Shown piece after piece: positions 10,211 to 20,334 of a DNA stretch of 64,000 nucleotides; positions within the stretch are counted from its first letter, which is position 1; each line of letters starts with the position of its first letter. Under the pieces are notes generated by a model, which saw nothing but the letters and a program-made list of their open reading frames with translations, did not search any database and was not told the DNA's origin. The DNA is from Uranotaenia lowii (taxonomy: Eukaryota; Arthropoda; Insecta; Diptera; Culicidae): positions 190,333,127-190,397,126 of the forward strand of contig NC_073693.1 of NCBI RefSeq assembly GCF_029784155.1, given 5' to 3'. The translations under genes were made by a program, and so were the position numbers.

Positions 10211-10693
10211 GGCCTTTCAGTTACCACGTGGACAACTTAGGGGGAGAGGGGGTTATGAAAATGTCCACACTTGTCCACGGAGAGGGGGATAGGGGTTTGG
10301 GTAATGTCCACGTGGACACACTTACTTTCAAAATATTTTCTAAAGGTGAATAAATATTACAATGTTACAATCAAAATCTTAAAATTTCAAAGCTTTCCAG
10401 TTTAAGTTTAAACAACTAGTAGCCACTTGAAAGCAAGTGATTAATATGATAATTTGAAAATTAAAAATTTTTAAAGTTACTTTATTTCAGGAAATGCTTA
10501 TTCGTTTTTTTTATCTAAATAAGCCATTTCAATAACAAAAAGGCAATAAGTGGTGTTTTCTAACTGTCAAATTAGATTTTGAAAATAAAACAAATTTCAA
10601 ATCTGTCCACGTGGAAATGTCCACGCTTGTCCACGGAGGGGGAGGAGGGGGTTGAAAATCTCATTTTGTTGTCCACGTGGCATCTGAACGGCC
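10211..10693. mobile_element. MITE with CACGTGG-containing TIRs
   Basis: The left end GGCC-T-TTCAG with CCACGTGGACAAC (10211-10236) faces GTTGTCCACGTGG-CATCTGAACGGCC (10668-10693). GTCCACGTGGAC-like palindromes recur inside, near 10296-10310 and 10605, and the phrase TTGTCCACGGAG with a G-rich run occurs twice, near 10270 and 10628. There is no coding capacity. Confidence 0.8.
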
Positions 10694-11023
10694 GCTTATA
10701 GCTCTTCAATTTACAATATAAATATGAATGTTTCTTTACGACTCCATGCAACTTATTACATCATTTGTCAATCATTTGTCATTGAATAAAATGCATGTTA
10801 AAAAGTAACCAGCAATTTCAAATTTGATGTGTAGGCTAGCATACATGCAAACAGGCGACATAGAAACATCAAAGTTATAAATCTTTTTTGTATTAACTTT
10901 TTGATTTCATGTTGGAACAATTTTGAAAAATCGCTCTAGGCGGCACCACTGGACAGGCCGACAACTGGAAGAGAAAAAAAAAACAAAAACTTTTCGTTTT
11001 TCGTGTTCCCCCATGAAAGGTGT

Positions 11024-12290
11024 GTTCAACGAAACCCAATCGAAATCAATTGAAATGGATTGACAGTTGATCAGCTGTTTTTCCAATTGACTTCGATCGA
11101 TTTCAATTGGGCTGTTGATTGAACAGCTACTCACTAATACTAATGCGTTTAGTTTGTTGTCATTTTCTATTCGACTGAGCGCTCCAGCATTCGTAGTTCA
11201 AGAAATATGTTAAAAAATATGGATAATAAATCATATTTCATAATAATTCCTTATTCAACATTTTTATCATTTTTACCATCTTATATAAAGCACGGAGGAC
11301 AAAATTTGCGGACTGCAAACGTTGGCCATCACCAACCAGAGCAATATCAACATCAGTGCTGCGGTTGAAACTGCGATCTGGTCATAATTGCTGCCTCATT
11401 CTTGGTAGATCCGGATCAGAGCATTCGGCATGCCAAGAAACGGAATCTTCTTTCTACGCTGGAAGCCATGTTTTCAATCGAAACATGCAGGATCACTGGA
11501 CGAAAAGTGAGACACTATCCAGCAAGTGGCCAACATGTTGTGGAAACTCTGAGAGTACTTCCGTTACAATAATTTTAAGCTCTGCATTACAATAAAACTT
11601 TAATAAACCAAAAAAGTTTCTTCATTTATGCGCCTTGAAGAAAAACCCTACCCTTCATGAAAAAATCTAAAATGAATCTACTCATGATCAATATGGAAAA
11701 TAAATAATTATTAACATAATATTATCAAATAAAACTCGGGGGATTGTTTTTAAATTTATTTGGTGTCATATCGGACAGATACAAGGACAGCATCCAGTTC
11801 AAATTTGCATTTGCTTTGCAATTTTTCATCATTTGCTGCAGCAAGCACACCGACTGATGCCACCAACACAGCACCGACCGATGCTACCAGCGCCGCACCA
11901 TCGAACACGGACCACACCACCGAACAAGGATCACACCAACCAAGCTGCAGCAACTGACACCATAACACTGTACCACCGACGCTGCACCGATTGACTCCAC
12001 TTTCACTTGCACTGCACGATTCACATCCACGTCACATGCAACAGAAGTTGAAACAAACCAAACCAGCTGTTTTTGACAGTAAAAAGTAAAAAACTGCATG
12101 TGTGTTAGTGTAATAGAAATCGATAGAAACGAATCCTGCCTCCGAGCTTGATCGTTTTCGATTGGTTTCGATCGATTTCGATTGGCTTGATTGAACGTCA
12201 ATTGGATTAGTTTCGACCAAAACATTGGCTGAGTGAACAACCATTTACCAATCGAAATCGATTGAAACCGATTTCAATTGGCTGTTGAAC
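11024..12290. mobile_element. TIR element C (ends GTTCAAC), gene-bearing
   Basis: GTTCAAC at 11024-11030 faces GTTGAAC at 12284-12290. Both subterminal regions are built from AATCGAAATCAATTGAAA-like palindromes (11031-11130 and 12130-12280). A related end lies near 33420-33520. A plus-strand gene fragment occupies 11290-11607. The right half includes an imperfect repeat around ACCGACTGATGCCACCAAC (11850-11895). No target-site duplication was established. Confidence 0.55.
11290..11607 (+). pseudogene. Captured gene 3' end in element C
   Basis: This is a GC-richer island in AT-rich surroundings, ending with two AATAAA signals (11591-11596 and 11602-11607). Two frames stay open for long stretches. 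The one that reads CDLVIIAASFLVDPDQSIRH and then LLSTLEAMFSIETCRITGRK up to VETLRVLPLQ with a TAA looks most like a protein. It has no visible start, so it is a terminal exon fragment. Family not recognised. Confidence 0.4.
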
Positions 12291-12395
12291 GCGCTTGAAG
12301 TTCAACTCCCAGCAGCAACAAAAATGTCCTCTCCGATCAGGGTCCGACATACGGTCACACAGTTCTAAAATCAAACTGGAAGAAGGACACCAGCG

Positions 12396-12668
12396 ATGTT
12401 CGCAACAGGTAAGTTTATTTAACATTAGAAATGTATCGATCCGAATACACTAAAAAGGTTTATTTTCATTGCAGCGCCGGGAGCTGGAGGAGCAAGGAGC
12501 TGGAGAAGCTACGCCAATAATGCCCGTGTGATGGAAATTAAACCACCTCCTGATGAAGGAGCTAATGTGCTAATAATATTGTACTATGGGCGATGGAAGC
12601 GAAAAGTTATTCTTTCTCTCCTTAAGAAAAACGCCTTTAGAACTGTCAAAAGTTGGGTGAAATTATAG
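12396..12668 (+). CDS. Two-exon open frame of 68 codons, its end supplied by a MITE
   Basis: ATG at 12396, exon 1 to 12408, intron 12409-12474 (GTAAGT..TTGCAG, 66 bases), exon 2 from 12475 to a TAG at 12666-12668. The phase agrees: 207 bases. It begins MFATAPGAGGARSWRSYANN and continues MEIKPPPDEGANVLIILYY. From about 12594 on, the codons belong to the inserted MITE, so the natural C-terminus has been lost and the current end is an accident of the insertion. Family not recognised. It may be a captured fragment or a decayed host exon. Confidence 0.3.
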
Positions 12669-12733
12669 CTGCATCCCACTTGCACTAATGCAAAACCATC
12701 ACCCAAATTCGTCAGCGCTTCCATCGCCTATAG
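12594..12733. mobile_element. 140-bp MITE with CTATRGGCGATGGAAGCG ends
   Basis: CTATGGGCGATGGAAGCG (12594-12611) faces CGCTTCCATCGCCTATAG (12716-12733), identical but for one base. An inner inverted pair, AGTTGGGTGAAATT and ATCACCCAAATT, lies between. It interrupts the exon that starts at 12475. Confidence 0.85.
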
Positions 12734-12849
12734 TGAATAAAATAGAATTTCATAATATTTCAAATTGAGTTTATTTTTTTAAGAAAATTTTCTTTTGTGT
12801 GTGTGTGCGTGCTACTTTCCCTTACTATTCAGATTACGGTACGCATAAC

Positions 12850-15070
12850 GTTGAAGAACGTCCCGGATCGAAAAATCGGCCCAAAATCGGTAGGATTTCG
12901 GACCGTTCAACCCGTGAATCGGTTAGAATTCTGACGAGAAATCCAACCGATTTCCGACGAATTCAGTGCCCTGGTGAAACAACTTTCCTGACGACGATAA
13001 GTTTTTGCGAGTGAGCTGTCAATTTGTGTATCGGTATGCGAAGGATCTTTTTCAGCAGTGTGGGATTGTTGGAGTTTTGTTGACGGCGATATAAACTACG
13101 GTGTGAAATAAAGTGACCATGTTGTTATCATGAGAGATAATCTTCAGTTCCGATTTGACTGGACTGCTGAGATCCTCCACCATGTTATGTTACTGCTCTG
13201 GCGAAGATTTTTCATGATCCTTCTTTTCCACAGATTAATCGTAAATTGTTCTGTATTTTGATTGATGAGGATTCCACTGATAATAGAAACTATTTGATAA
13301 AACTGATGATTTACGCTGCAAAGAATCACCAACAAAATTTGCTTAGTAGTTGAATAATAGTAAACAGTATGTTATGTTATGATAGTTCAATTTCGAAAAC
13401 AGCACTATGAACATGTTTTGTTAGCTTTATATGCTCAGAAGAATATACAGAAGAATGACTGTATAGGTATCAAACTAATGAGATAAACTAAAGGAGAGAT
13501 TTTAAAAGCCTTGGTTACCTGTCGTTGTTCTCATAGGCAGCATCCCGCTCCTCGTCGTAATCCGTCTCCCTCGCCACCCGATTCCGTAGCCATTGTTTCG
13601 TAGCTGTTCCGTAGCTCCAGTGATGCGCTTTGCGTCGTCTAGGGTACAAAAAACTTCGGTACTGATGTGTTCCTCGGCCGATCGTCTTTTGTTTGTTCGG
13701 AATCATTGAGATGCAAAACTAACTCCTCAAAGGAAAGAAAATTACTTTAAAAAATGAATAGAATTTTATGATCAATCACTCACCTTTCAGTGCAGCTTCC
13801 ATGCCCTTCAGTTGCTCAGCGTTAATAAGTTGCATCGACTTCGTCTTTCGATTTGATTCGTTTAGGTTTTTGACCATCCCTTCTTCACCATCATCGAAAA
13901 CAATCGTATTTCATTTCCCGGTCATATTTAGGGTTAGTGCAGCTTTGTCAACAGCTTGTCAACTTCTGCTGTTCGTAAGAATCCGTTTTCTTGCTCAAAC
14001 CTTGCTTCCGCTGACTGCCCTTCGGAGCTCGGATGACGGCTGGTAGGAACCTTTCGGCGGATTATACTCTGATCGTTGATCACTGCCACCTGATAGGAAC
14101 GATTCTAAGTTTCCCATGATCGATGTAGGATTCCTGGTTCAATTTGCGAACCAACTGTTGACGTCTGTTCGGATCTGTTCTGATGTCTGTTCGGTTTCCT
14201 CACCGGGGCAGAAGCTTCATCTTCATTCTCCGAACTGGATTCGGATGATGCCTCTTCTTTTGGAATCGCTGAAGTTTCTAAGGAGCTTCTTTCTTTTGGG
14301 TACGAATTTTCTAAAATTTGAAAAGATTTTTTAGTACTGAATCTAAACAACACCAACAATCAATAATCAGTCACCTATGGGGGTCCAACGCAACGGCATT
14401 CTGTTAGGTTTCCCGTTCCCGCTTCGAATAATGCAGCAGGGATTCCCCGGCTTTGCTGACATTGAGATAGACGCCCAGGTACTGTTGTTGTCGGAACTTC
14501 GTCAAACGGTAGCAATTAGATTTGATTAGAATTCTAATGTAACAAATGTTGCAGGAATGGTGATTGGCGGGCCTTGGTGATCAAACCACCGGATTATTAC
14601 CATCGTCACTGACAATACTAATCTTACGAAGCGTTCCAAGGTTAAGTCCCTGGAACCGCTGGTATCTGTTGAACACATCCGGTCTGCTGTTCCCGACTGG
14701 ATTTACCGGGCTGCCCTTTGCGTTCGTTGTTTCGCGGTAGAATCTTTCTATATGGCGTAGGAACTCGCAATCGAACCGACGACAGAAAAAAATATTGCGA
14801 AAACCGTTGCTGCGATGCAAAAACAAAATCGATCGTTTTCGAATGACAGGCCCTTCAAACAAAACTGACAGAACTCGACGCAAATCCGAACCGAATCAAA
14901 CTGATCGATTTCGATATCTGTCATTGTATGGCAGCGGAGAAATTGTCAGGAAAACCAACAGATTTCGAAGGGAAACCGGATAGATTCAAACTGACAACTA
15001 ATGGTTTGACAGTAATCGGTCCGGTTGCGATATTCCTTCCGATCCGGGGTCATTTCGAATCGTTCTACAA
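12850..15070. mobile_element. Possible TIR element D, gene-bearing
   Basis: The left part (GAAGAACGTCCCGGATCG near 12850-12875) and the inverted right part (CGATCCGGGGTCATTTCG near 15040-15060) share the CCCGGATCG motif and CCGATT-rich subterminal stretches. The match is imperfect, so the borders are tentative. Gene-like exons on the minus strand fill 13515-14883. The element F1 lies immediately to the right. Confidence 0.35.
13515..14883 (-). pseudogene. Multi-exon gene fragment in element D, broken frames
   Basis: Several minus-strand exons can be picked out. 14883-14597 contains GFRNIFFCRRFDCEFL and VNPVGNSRPDVFNRYQRF and ends at a GTAATA donor. 14562-14402 ends at a GTGACT donor. 14311-14105 follows a TTTTAG acceptor and reads IPKEEASSESSSENEDEASA. 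13960-13784 reads KTKSMQLINAEQLKGMEAAL and ends at a GTGAGT donor. 13706-13520 ends at GTAACC. Frames do not join cleanly across junctions, and stops interrupt the exon near 14060-14110. An acidic Ser/Glu stretch is clear. The AEQLKGMEAAL segment is weakly like the start of DUF4806 domains; that is a guess. Confidence 0.4.
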
Positions 15071-15341
15071 CTATTACTGTTAATGTGCAGTTACAAGTAA
15101 ATTTTAATACCGTATTTGTTTTCTCCACTCGTGGAGTGTTCCACCGTATCCGATAAAAACAAACACAAATCGTCGCCAGTGTATTGCTATCTCACTCACT
15201 CACACGCTCTCTCGCAACACTGGCAAAATTATCGGTGGGCCACCGTCCGTAAGCAGAACTCCGACAGGTCAAAACCAGTGCAACACCGTCCGAATAAACA
15301 AACAGTTTGACAGCACCTAGTGGTGCACCAGTGCAACACTA

Positions 15342-16607
15342 CCCGAATAGAAAAACATTGTGAAAAGACCATGAATTTCATTTTCACGCAATCATGAATT
15401 GTATGGTTGAAACTATGCGAATCATGGTACTTGAAACCTTGAATGGACTGTCAAATTCATATTTTTGTACAGTGAAATTTATGGTTTCAGCAAAATTTAC
15501 CATGAAAAAAGGGGGTTGTTAAGCAACTTAACAATGAAAAAATCAACTTTTTCCCATACATTTTTAAACTCAAAACGATAAAGTTAACTGTTATTACAGC
15601 TTCCACTTTTTTCAACGAAATTGTGAATTTCAAGGTTTTCCCTTGAATTTTAATCGTTCAACGATCATGAACATCAATGTTTATTTACAATTTATTATAA
15701 TTCCAGGACCGTGAAACCCCATGGTTTGAATTGTTGTTTTCATTTGTTTTTTTCTTTCAAATTCATATTTCGTATTTATTAAAATAAATTAGAGTTTCAT
15801 TTGTTCGCTTAATTTTTATTCAATTTTAGGTTTTGTATTTACAAACTTGTCACTTACCAAAAGCAATGCTGAAAATATCTGCACTACGGATTTTCTTTAC
15901 TGCAACATCGACGGCTCTTGAGCCAACTTCTGCCCGACCCTGGGACACGGCTGGTACCAGACCACCGATCCGTTCGATATCGGTTTGCCGCGGACGTCTG
16001 CCATGGCCACGTCGACCATTGTATACGGCCCTCAATTAACTGAAGTTGTACTTGGGAAACTTTTCACCTTTTCATCAGCTCCTAGAATGAATGAAATTTC
16101 AGTTAAGTTATTTCATACAAATCAATCAATATAATTAAATTACTTACCATAATCAACGAAGTTAAAGCCATCTTTTTCTAATCCGAATCAGGTCAGCTTG
16201 ATTTCGGATTTTCCAGATTCGCTGATTCTGACTGCGAAAATTTTAACAAACCCTCCGAAAGAAAGTGACGTTTGTGGAGCGCGATAAAATTTTCTCTACA
16301 CGGAAAAATGTAAATGTGTAAAAAGCAAAAATTTACCAATGTTCGCGTGGTTTTGATTTACATTTTACCATGAAGTACACTGTAACAACATTAATCACAA
16401 GAAAAATATTGTGATACCGTGCGTCTGTCATTTTCGGCAACTATGGAATATTTTGTATTAACAATACACTTCACGGTGACTTTAAAAATTATGATGGTTT
16501 CAAAGTTTAATGCGGTTTACAGATATTTAGATTTTACGATGAAGTTTATTGTAAAATTGAAAATCATTGTTCGGTTATCTTAATACCATGGTCTTTGCTA
16601 ATCGGGT
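15342..16607. mobile_element. TA-inserted TIR element E (ends CCCGAWTAG), 1266 bp, nested in F1
   Basis: Left end CCCGAATAG at 15342, right end CTAATCGGG ending at 16607, with TA duplicated at 15340-15341 and 16608-16609. The F2 copy shows the empty site AACACTAGTGCAAC, which proves both the borders and the TA target. It carries a minus-strand gene fragment at 15812-16171 and no transposase. Confidence 0.92.
15812..16171 (-). pseudogene. Captured gene fragment in element E
   Basis: Exon 1 (16171-16148) starts with ATG and reads MALTSLIM up to a GTAAGT donor. The intron ends TTCTAG near 16082 (or at a TTCAG near 16043). The second exon has a GC-rich frame reading RPRQTDIERIGGLVPAVSQG then AEVGSRAVDVAVKKIRSADI, closing FSIAFGK and TGA near 15850. 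AATAAA (minus) follows near 15812-15818. The attractive exon-2 frame is not in phase with exon 1, so the copy is broken or only partly captured. Family not recognised. Confidence 0.4.
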
Positions 16608-16675
16608 AGTGCAACACTCGGCATAAACAAATACGGTATAAGAATAACTGTAACAACAACCGTTCGATGCACAAA

Positions 16676-17110
16676 AACGTTATTCATGAGTGGTTTTCGA
16701 ACGTTATCGCAACTGTTTGGAGAACAGTTCTCCCATATAAGAGTTTGAACAGTTTTTAACAGTTACATAACCTAACAACATATTAAAAATACAATCAATT
16801 TGGAATTCACGATTCATGTAATGTATTTAACAATTTCTTTAATAGTTTGCCTACCCGAATACAAAAATACTGTTACCAAACAGTTACTATAATAGTTATA
16901 TTACTATTTGGAAAATCGTAAAAAAACTTTTAGAAGACGATAACTGACACCGTAAAAAACATTCCACTAATTGTGAATTCCAAAACGACGGTCTGTTGAA
17001 TATGGCGTTAAGTTATGTTACTGTTTAGAACTGTTAAAACACTTATATGGAAGAACTGCTCTACAAACAGTTGAGGTAAAGTCCGAAAGCCGCTTCTAGA
17101 AAACGTATTC
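16676..17110. mobile_element. Foldback element with ~110-bp inverted arms
   Basis: The left arm (16676-16790: GGAGAACAGTTCTCCCATAT, AACAGTTACATAACCTAAC) is complementary to the right arm (16985-17110: GTTACTGTTTAGAACTG, CTTATATGGAAGAACTGCTC). The centre contains a CCCGAATAC motif after TA near 16853. No coding potential. Confidence 0.65.
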
Positions 17111-17307
17111 AGACTCTCAAACCATTATTATTATAGTTTTTCGTAAAGTACTCTTTTAACTAAACAGTAACAATAATGGTTTTCAAACGATTCAGAATAA
17201 CGTTCTTCCAACGTTGTCCAGAACCGTACGTGAATATGGCGCTCCCACACACATAAATGGAAATTTATCATAATAAAAAAAATTAAATTTTAACTTTGCA
17301 GAATTCT

Positions 17308-18170
17308 TTTATTCTATTCAACACTCGTGTATTCAATTTCCAAATACATAATAATTTTTTCTAAGTTATTTATCATCATCCACACTTTCATAAATACTTC
17401 TTAAAAAAAAAAAAAAAATTTCGTTTTTACACTTAAACACTCAAGTTAAATTAGAAATTGATCGGCGGGCCAGGCCATAAGTTTGCAGAACCATGTTGGC
17501 CTCTTCTTTCAGCTGATTCAGGTCGTTCATGCAATCACCACGACGCACTTCCGGATCTTGTGGTGAGTTCCAAGGATTTGGCACCAGTTTTTTTTATCGC
17601 TACCCGATTCTTCGGAACCCGAAAAGTTTCGATAAGTCTTTTTTCAATTTGGTACATTTCTGAAAAAAAAACAGAAATAGAAAATTACTCATGTAGTCCG
17701 AAAGGCTTTCAGAACGTTTTTGTAAGTAAAAGATTTTAAAGCTAGACTCACCTCACCTTCGCATTAAAACTTTGAAGGATTTGTCGTCAATTATGAGCAA
17801 ATTGTCGGTGAACTGACTTCACTTTGCACATACCGAAATCCACTAAGCAAGGACTATGTCTCTTTGCAGTCAATTCCCACTTCCGCTGCCTCGAAAAGTG
17901 CGTTGTTTTCCCCGGGATCCAGAGGTTCAGCCAATATTTGGGCGATGCAGGATCTAATGGCACGGATTTCAGTGCCTTTTGAAGCAAACATTTCAGCGTC
18001 CTATGGCTGTTCAAGAGAGTATTATCTCGTATTATTGAGATTTTCGTGGATGAACGTTCAGTTTTTGTCCCCTGAAATGAAACAAACGAAATTAAACATT
18101 GAAATTGATTAGAAACTAAAATTTTCTTACCGCGTTTCGTTCTTCTGTTCTGAAAAGTGCAAAACAAAAT
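17308..18170 (-). pseudogene. Multi-exon gene fragment, frames broken, unknown family
   Basis: Minus-strand exons: one ending at 18131 (GTAAGA donor); 18071-17834 (TTTCAG acceptor, GTATGT donor); and 17659-17441 (TTTCAG acceptor, stop TGA). AATAAA follows at 17313-17308. Protein-like segments are IRAIRSCIAQILAEPLDPGE with NNALFEAAEVGIDCKE in the middle exon, and NPWNSPQDPEVRRGDCMNDL with NQLKEEANMVLQTYGLARRS in the last. An A-run near 17595 shifts the frame between MYQIEKRLIETFRVPKNRVA and the C-terminal part. The gene clearly had a normal three-exon layout before decay. The carrier element was not delimited. Confidence 0.5.
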
Positions 18171-18470
18171 GGTCCGTAGAAAAAACGTTTCTTTGTTCCC
18201 GATCAGGCAGCGCTGCCAAATATTAAATCTGACTTAAAACTTTAAAATTTATTGTAAAATTTAAAATGTTTTAAAATTTGATAAACCAGATTGTAGTGAT
18301 ATCTTGGTGTTCATTCTAAGTTCGTACTGGTGATCAATATTTTGATAAAAAAAAATTTTTTGAAAATAAAATCATATGGCTTCACTGACCCACCTTTCGA
18401 CAATTTTGACAATGTGACATGGCATGGACGCCGTGGGTTATGGTTCGAGATCATTTTTACGATTATTGGA

Positions 18471-18675
18471 AAAATTAAAGTAATCCTTCCTACCATTCAT
18501 TAACCTTTTGAGAAAGCATCACTTTTTCATATTAACGTTCATGTTTCGTTTTTGTCGGTATCGAATTGAAGTTTTATATAATATCTACGTTAACAGAGAC
18601 AATCATTATTTATAGAGCAGTAGATGTATCGTAAAGACTGTTTTATACACAGTTTTTTAGTATGCGGGTAAAGTT
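18471..18675 (-). repeat. Inverted copy of the repeat at 8101-8336
   Basis: Read on the minus strand, ACTAAAAAACTG, CGATACATCTACTG, AACGAAACATGAACGTTA and AATAATCGTAAAAATGA follow the same order as the copy near 8.1-8.3 kb. Confidence 0.7.
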
Positions 18676-19145
18676 CTAGCTACGCCTCATCAAATCGTTT
18701 TGCGATTGTTTTAGAAAACGTTAGGTTACAATCCTGGTTTATGCGGGTAAGATTATCAACATTTATATCATTATCAACATTTTTTTTATTTCAATAGTTT
18801 TGTTGTTATAACTCTTATTAATATTTTAAATATTCTTAAAATTTCGTTATTTACTGCTGTGTACTAAGGAATTCATTTTAAATATCATTTATTTATCATT
18901 ATTCTCTACAGTGAATTCATTTCTTTTCATTTTTTTTAGAGCGTGGTGTTTTAAATTCTGATTAGAAAAGGGAATCGACATTCAGTTGATTTTTTTTAGC
19001 TGTAGTGAAGGAAAGCAGATTTTTTAATCGTTCTCAATCTTCCCTAGCAGAGAAAATGCATGTCATTTTAATTGGATTTAACTTGATCTCCTGGTAAGTG
19101 ATAATGATGCCAAATTATAATTTCCTAATTGTTTGTTTTTTACAG

Positions 19146-19395
19146 CCGTTGGAACACTTGTTCTTTGTTAGCAGTCCTACCGTATATGGGCTACATATGA
19201 CTGTCCGGGTTCAACAGCGCATCGATCACGCAACTACGAACAAGGTAAAGTATTTTGAATTCAAATTATTAATTTCTCATTCATGTATACTTTCTTTTCT
19301 CTACAGGATTCAACAAACCAAAAAAACGTTCCTGGAAGTGAAGTGTTTTAATTTCCTATTAAGTGTAGTGTAAGTGTAAATATTGGGAAAATAAA
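19146..19395 (+). pseudogene. Captured gene 3' end next to a B-family terminus
   Basis: Exon 19146-19244 (TTACAG acceptor, GTAAAG donor, 33 codons) reads PLEHLFFVSSPTVYGLHMTV then RVQQRIDHATTNK. It joins in phase to exon 19307-19351 (CTACAG acceptor), which reads DSTNQKNVPGSEVF and stops. AATAAA is at 19390-19395. An upstream exon with ATGCATGTC near 19057 and donor GTAAGT near 19093 does not join in this phase. The distance from AATAAA to the B-type end at 19681 (about 290 bases) is like that in element B (about 270), and the orientation relative to that end is the same. Family not recognised. Confidence 0.5.
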
Positions 19396-19488
19396 GTTTA
19401 TTCCATTGTTAACTTGTTTTGTTTTGAACATTAAAAAGAAATAAAAATACGAAAGTAAAAATCAACCTCAATTTCATTCGGGTATTAA

Positions 19489-19681
19489 AAACATCTCCCG
19501 TAGCATTCACGGCCACATCGCGTTGAACTTACTTGAAATTCACGTAAAATGTAGGTGCGCTCCATGAAGAACGAATTCTTATAGGGACGCGTTTACGTAT
19601 TGATAGCATTTACGTGAAAATCAATTGGATAAAAACTATGTAGTTTTTCACGTAGCCGCTACGTGCAGATTATTTTGGGTG
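19489..19681 (-). mobile_element. B-family terminus (second copy)
   Basis: The reverse complement starts CACCCAAAATAATCTGCACG at 19681 and follows element B through TACGTGAAAAACTACAT and TATCCAATTGATTTTCACGT for about 190 bases. TA follows the end at 19682. The opposite end was not found upstream. Confidence 0.8.
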
Positions 19682-19806
19682 TAGAATTAGGTTAATGTCA
19701 TGCTGGGGCGACAAGCGACGCGTTGCATTCTGTATTCCAATAAGAAAGCTAACACGGAGAAAAAAGTATAGTTTTTCCAACAATATTTCACTTATATTTA
19801 ACTATA

Positions 19807-20248
19807 CAAAAATTAATTTGCTAGGATGCAGAGGTAACCTCGGTCCTAAAGCATGAAATATTATTCTTTCAATCCCTTCCTCTCTTTCCCTTCTATCCAT
19901 TGACTACTAGGACGTGGCCGGCGCCGTTATTGATGTATAAAGAGAGAGCATCAGTTTTGTTCATTGTGAATGTGCTGTCAATCCCAGATACCATTCATTT
20001 GACCTCTGGACAAAATTGATGGCCTCGGTCAATCACGGAGTAGCAACCATTGGCGATGTGGAATTAGTTCTACTGAGCCACGCCTGCGATCATGGAATTT
20101 GAAATGCGTTTGCTCTAATATCGATAAAAATACATTTAAAGTTTTACGAAGCTTATAAGAACTACTGGTTGAGATTATATTGCATGTTGCATTTCACGTT
20201 CAATGATTTAAGGTGGATGTGAGTAGTCAATTAAGCTAAGCTAAGCTA
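19807..20248 (+). mobile_element. Retroposon, 442 bp, with 24-bp target-site duplication
   Basis: A 24-bp direct repeat (19783-19806 and 20249-20272, starting ATATTTCACTTAT) flanks the insert exactly. The insert ends in a (TAAGC)n-like tail, TTAAGCTAAGCTAAGCTAA. An inverted, diverged copy is at 59117-59550. The sense strand has a protein-like stretch with two stops (FVHCECAVNP, KLMASVNHGVATIGDV). On the other strand TGGCTCAGTAG-like and GGTTGCTACTCC motifs resemble tRNA-type A and B boxes. It is either a SINE or the tail of a LINE. Confidence 0.8.
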
Positions 20249-20334
20249 ATATTTCACTTATATTTAACTATATTTACGATTAATTCTCGGCTAACTATAA
20301 ATCTGAAGTTTTTAACTATATGTACACGCTCATT

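Larger units (their letters stand above)
15110..16636. mobile_element. Element F1 (ends CCGTATTTGTTT), split by element E
   Basis: CCGTATTTGTTT starts at 15110 and AAACAAATACGG ends at 16636, with TA on both sides (15108-15109 and 16637-16638). Removing element E and one TA leaves about 259 bases that match F2 (24246-24505) almost base for base, including TTCTCCACTCGTGGAGTG and CTCACTCACTCACACGCTC. Non-coding MITE. Confidence 0.9.

Noticed and set aside
16856..19486. A possible second E-type element, from TA-CCCGAATAC to CATTCGGG-TA
   Set aside because: Only 7-8 terminal bases agree, and the left end falls inside the foldback at 16676-17110.
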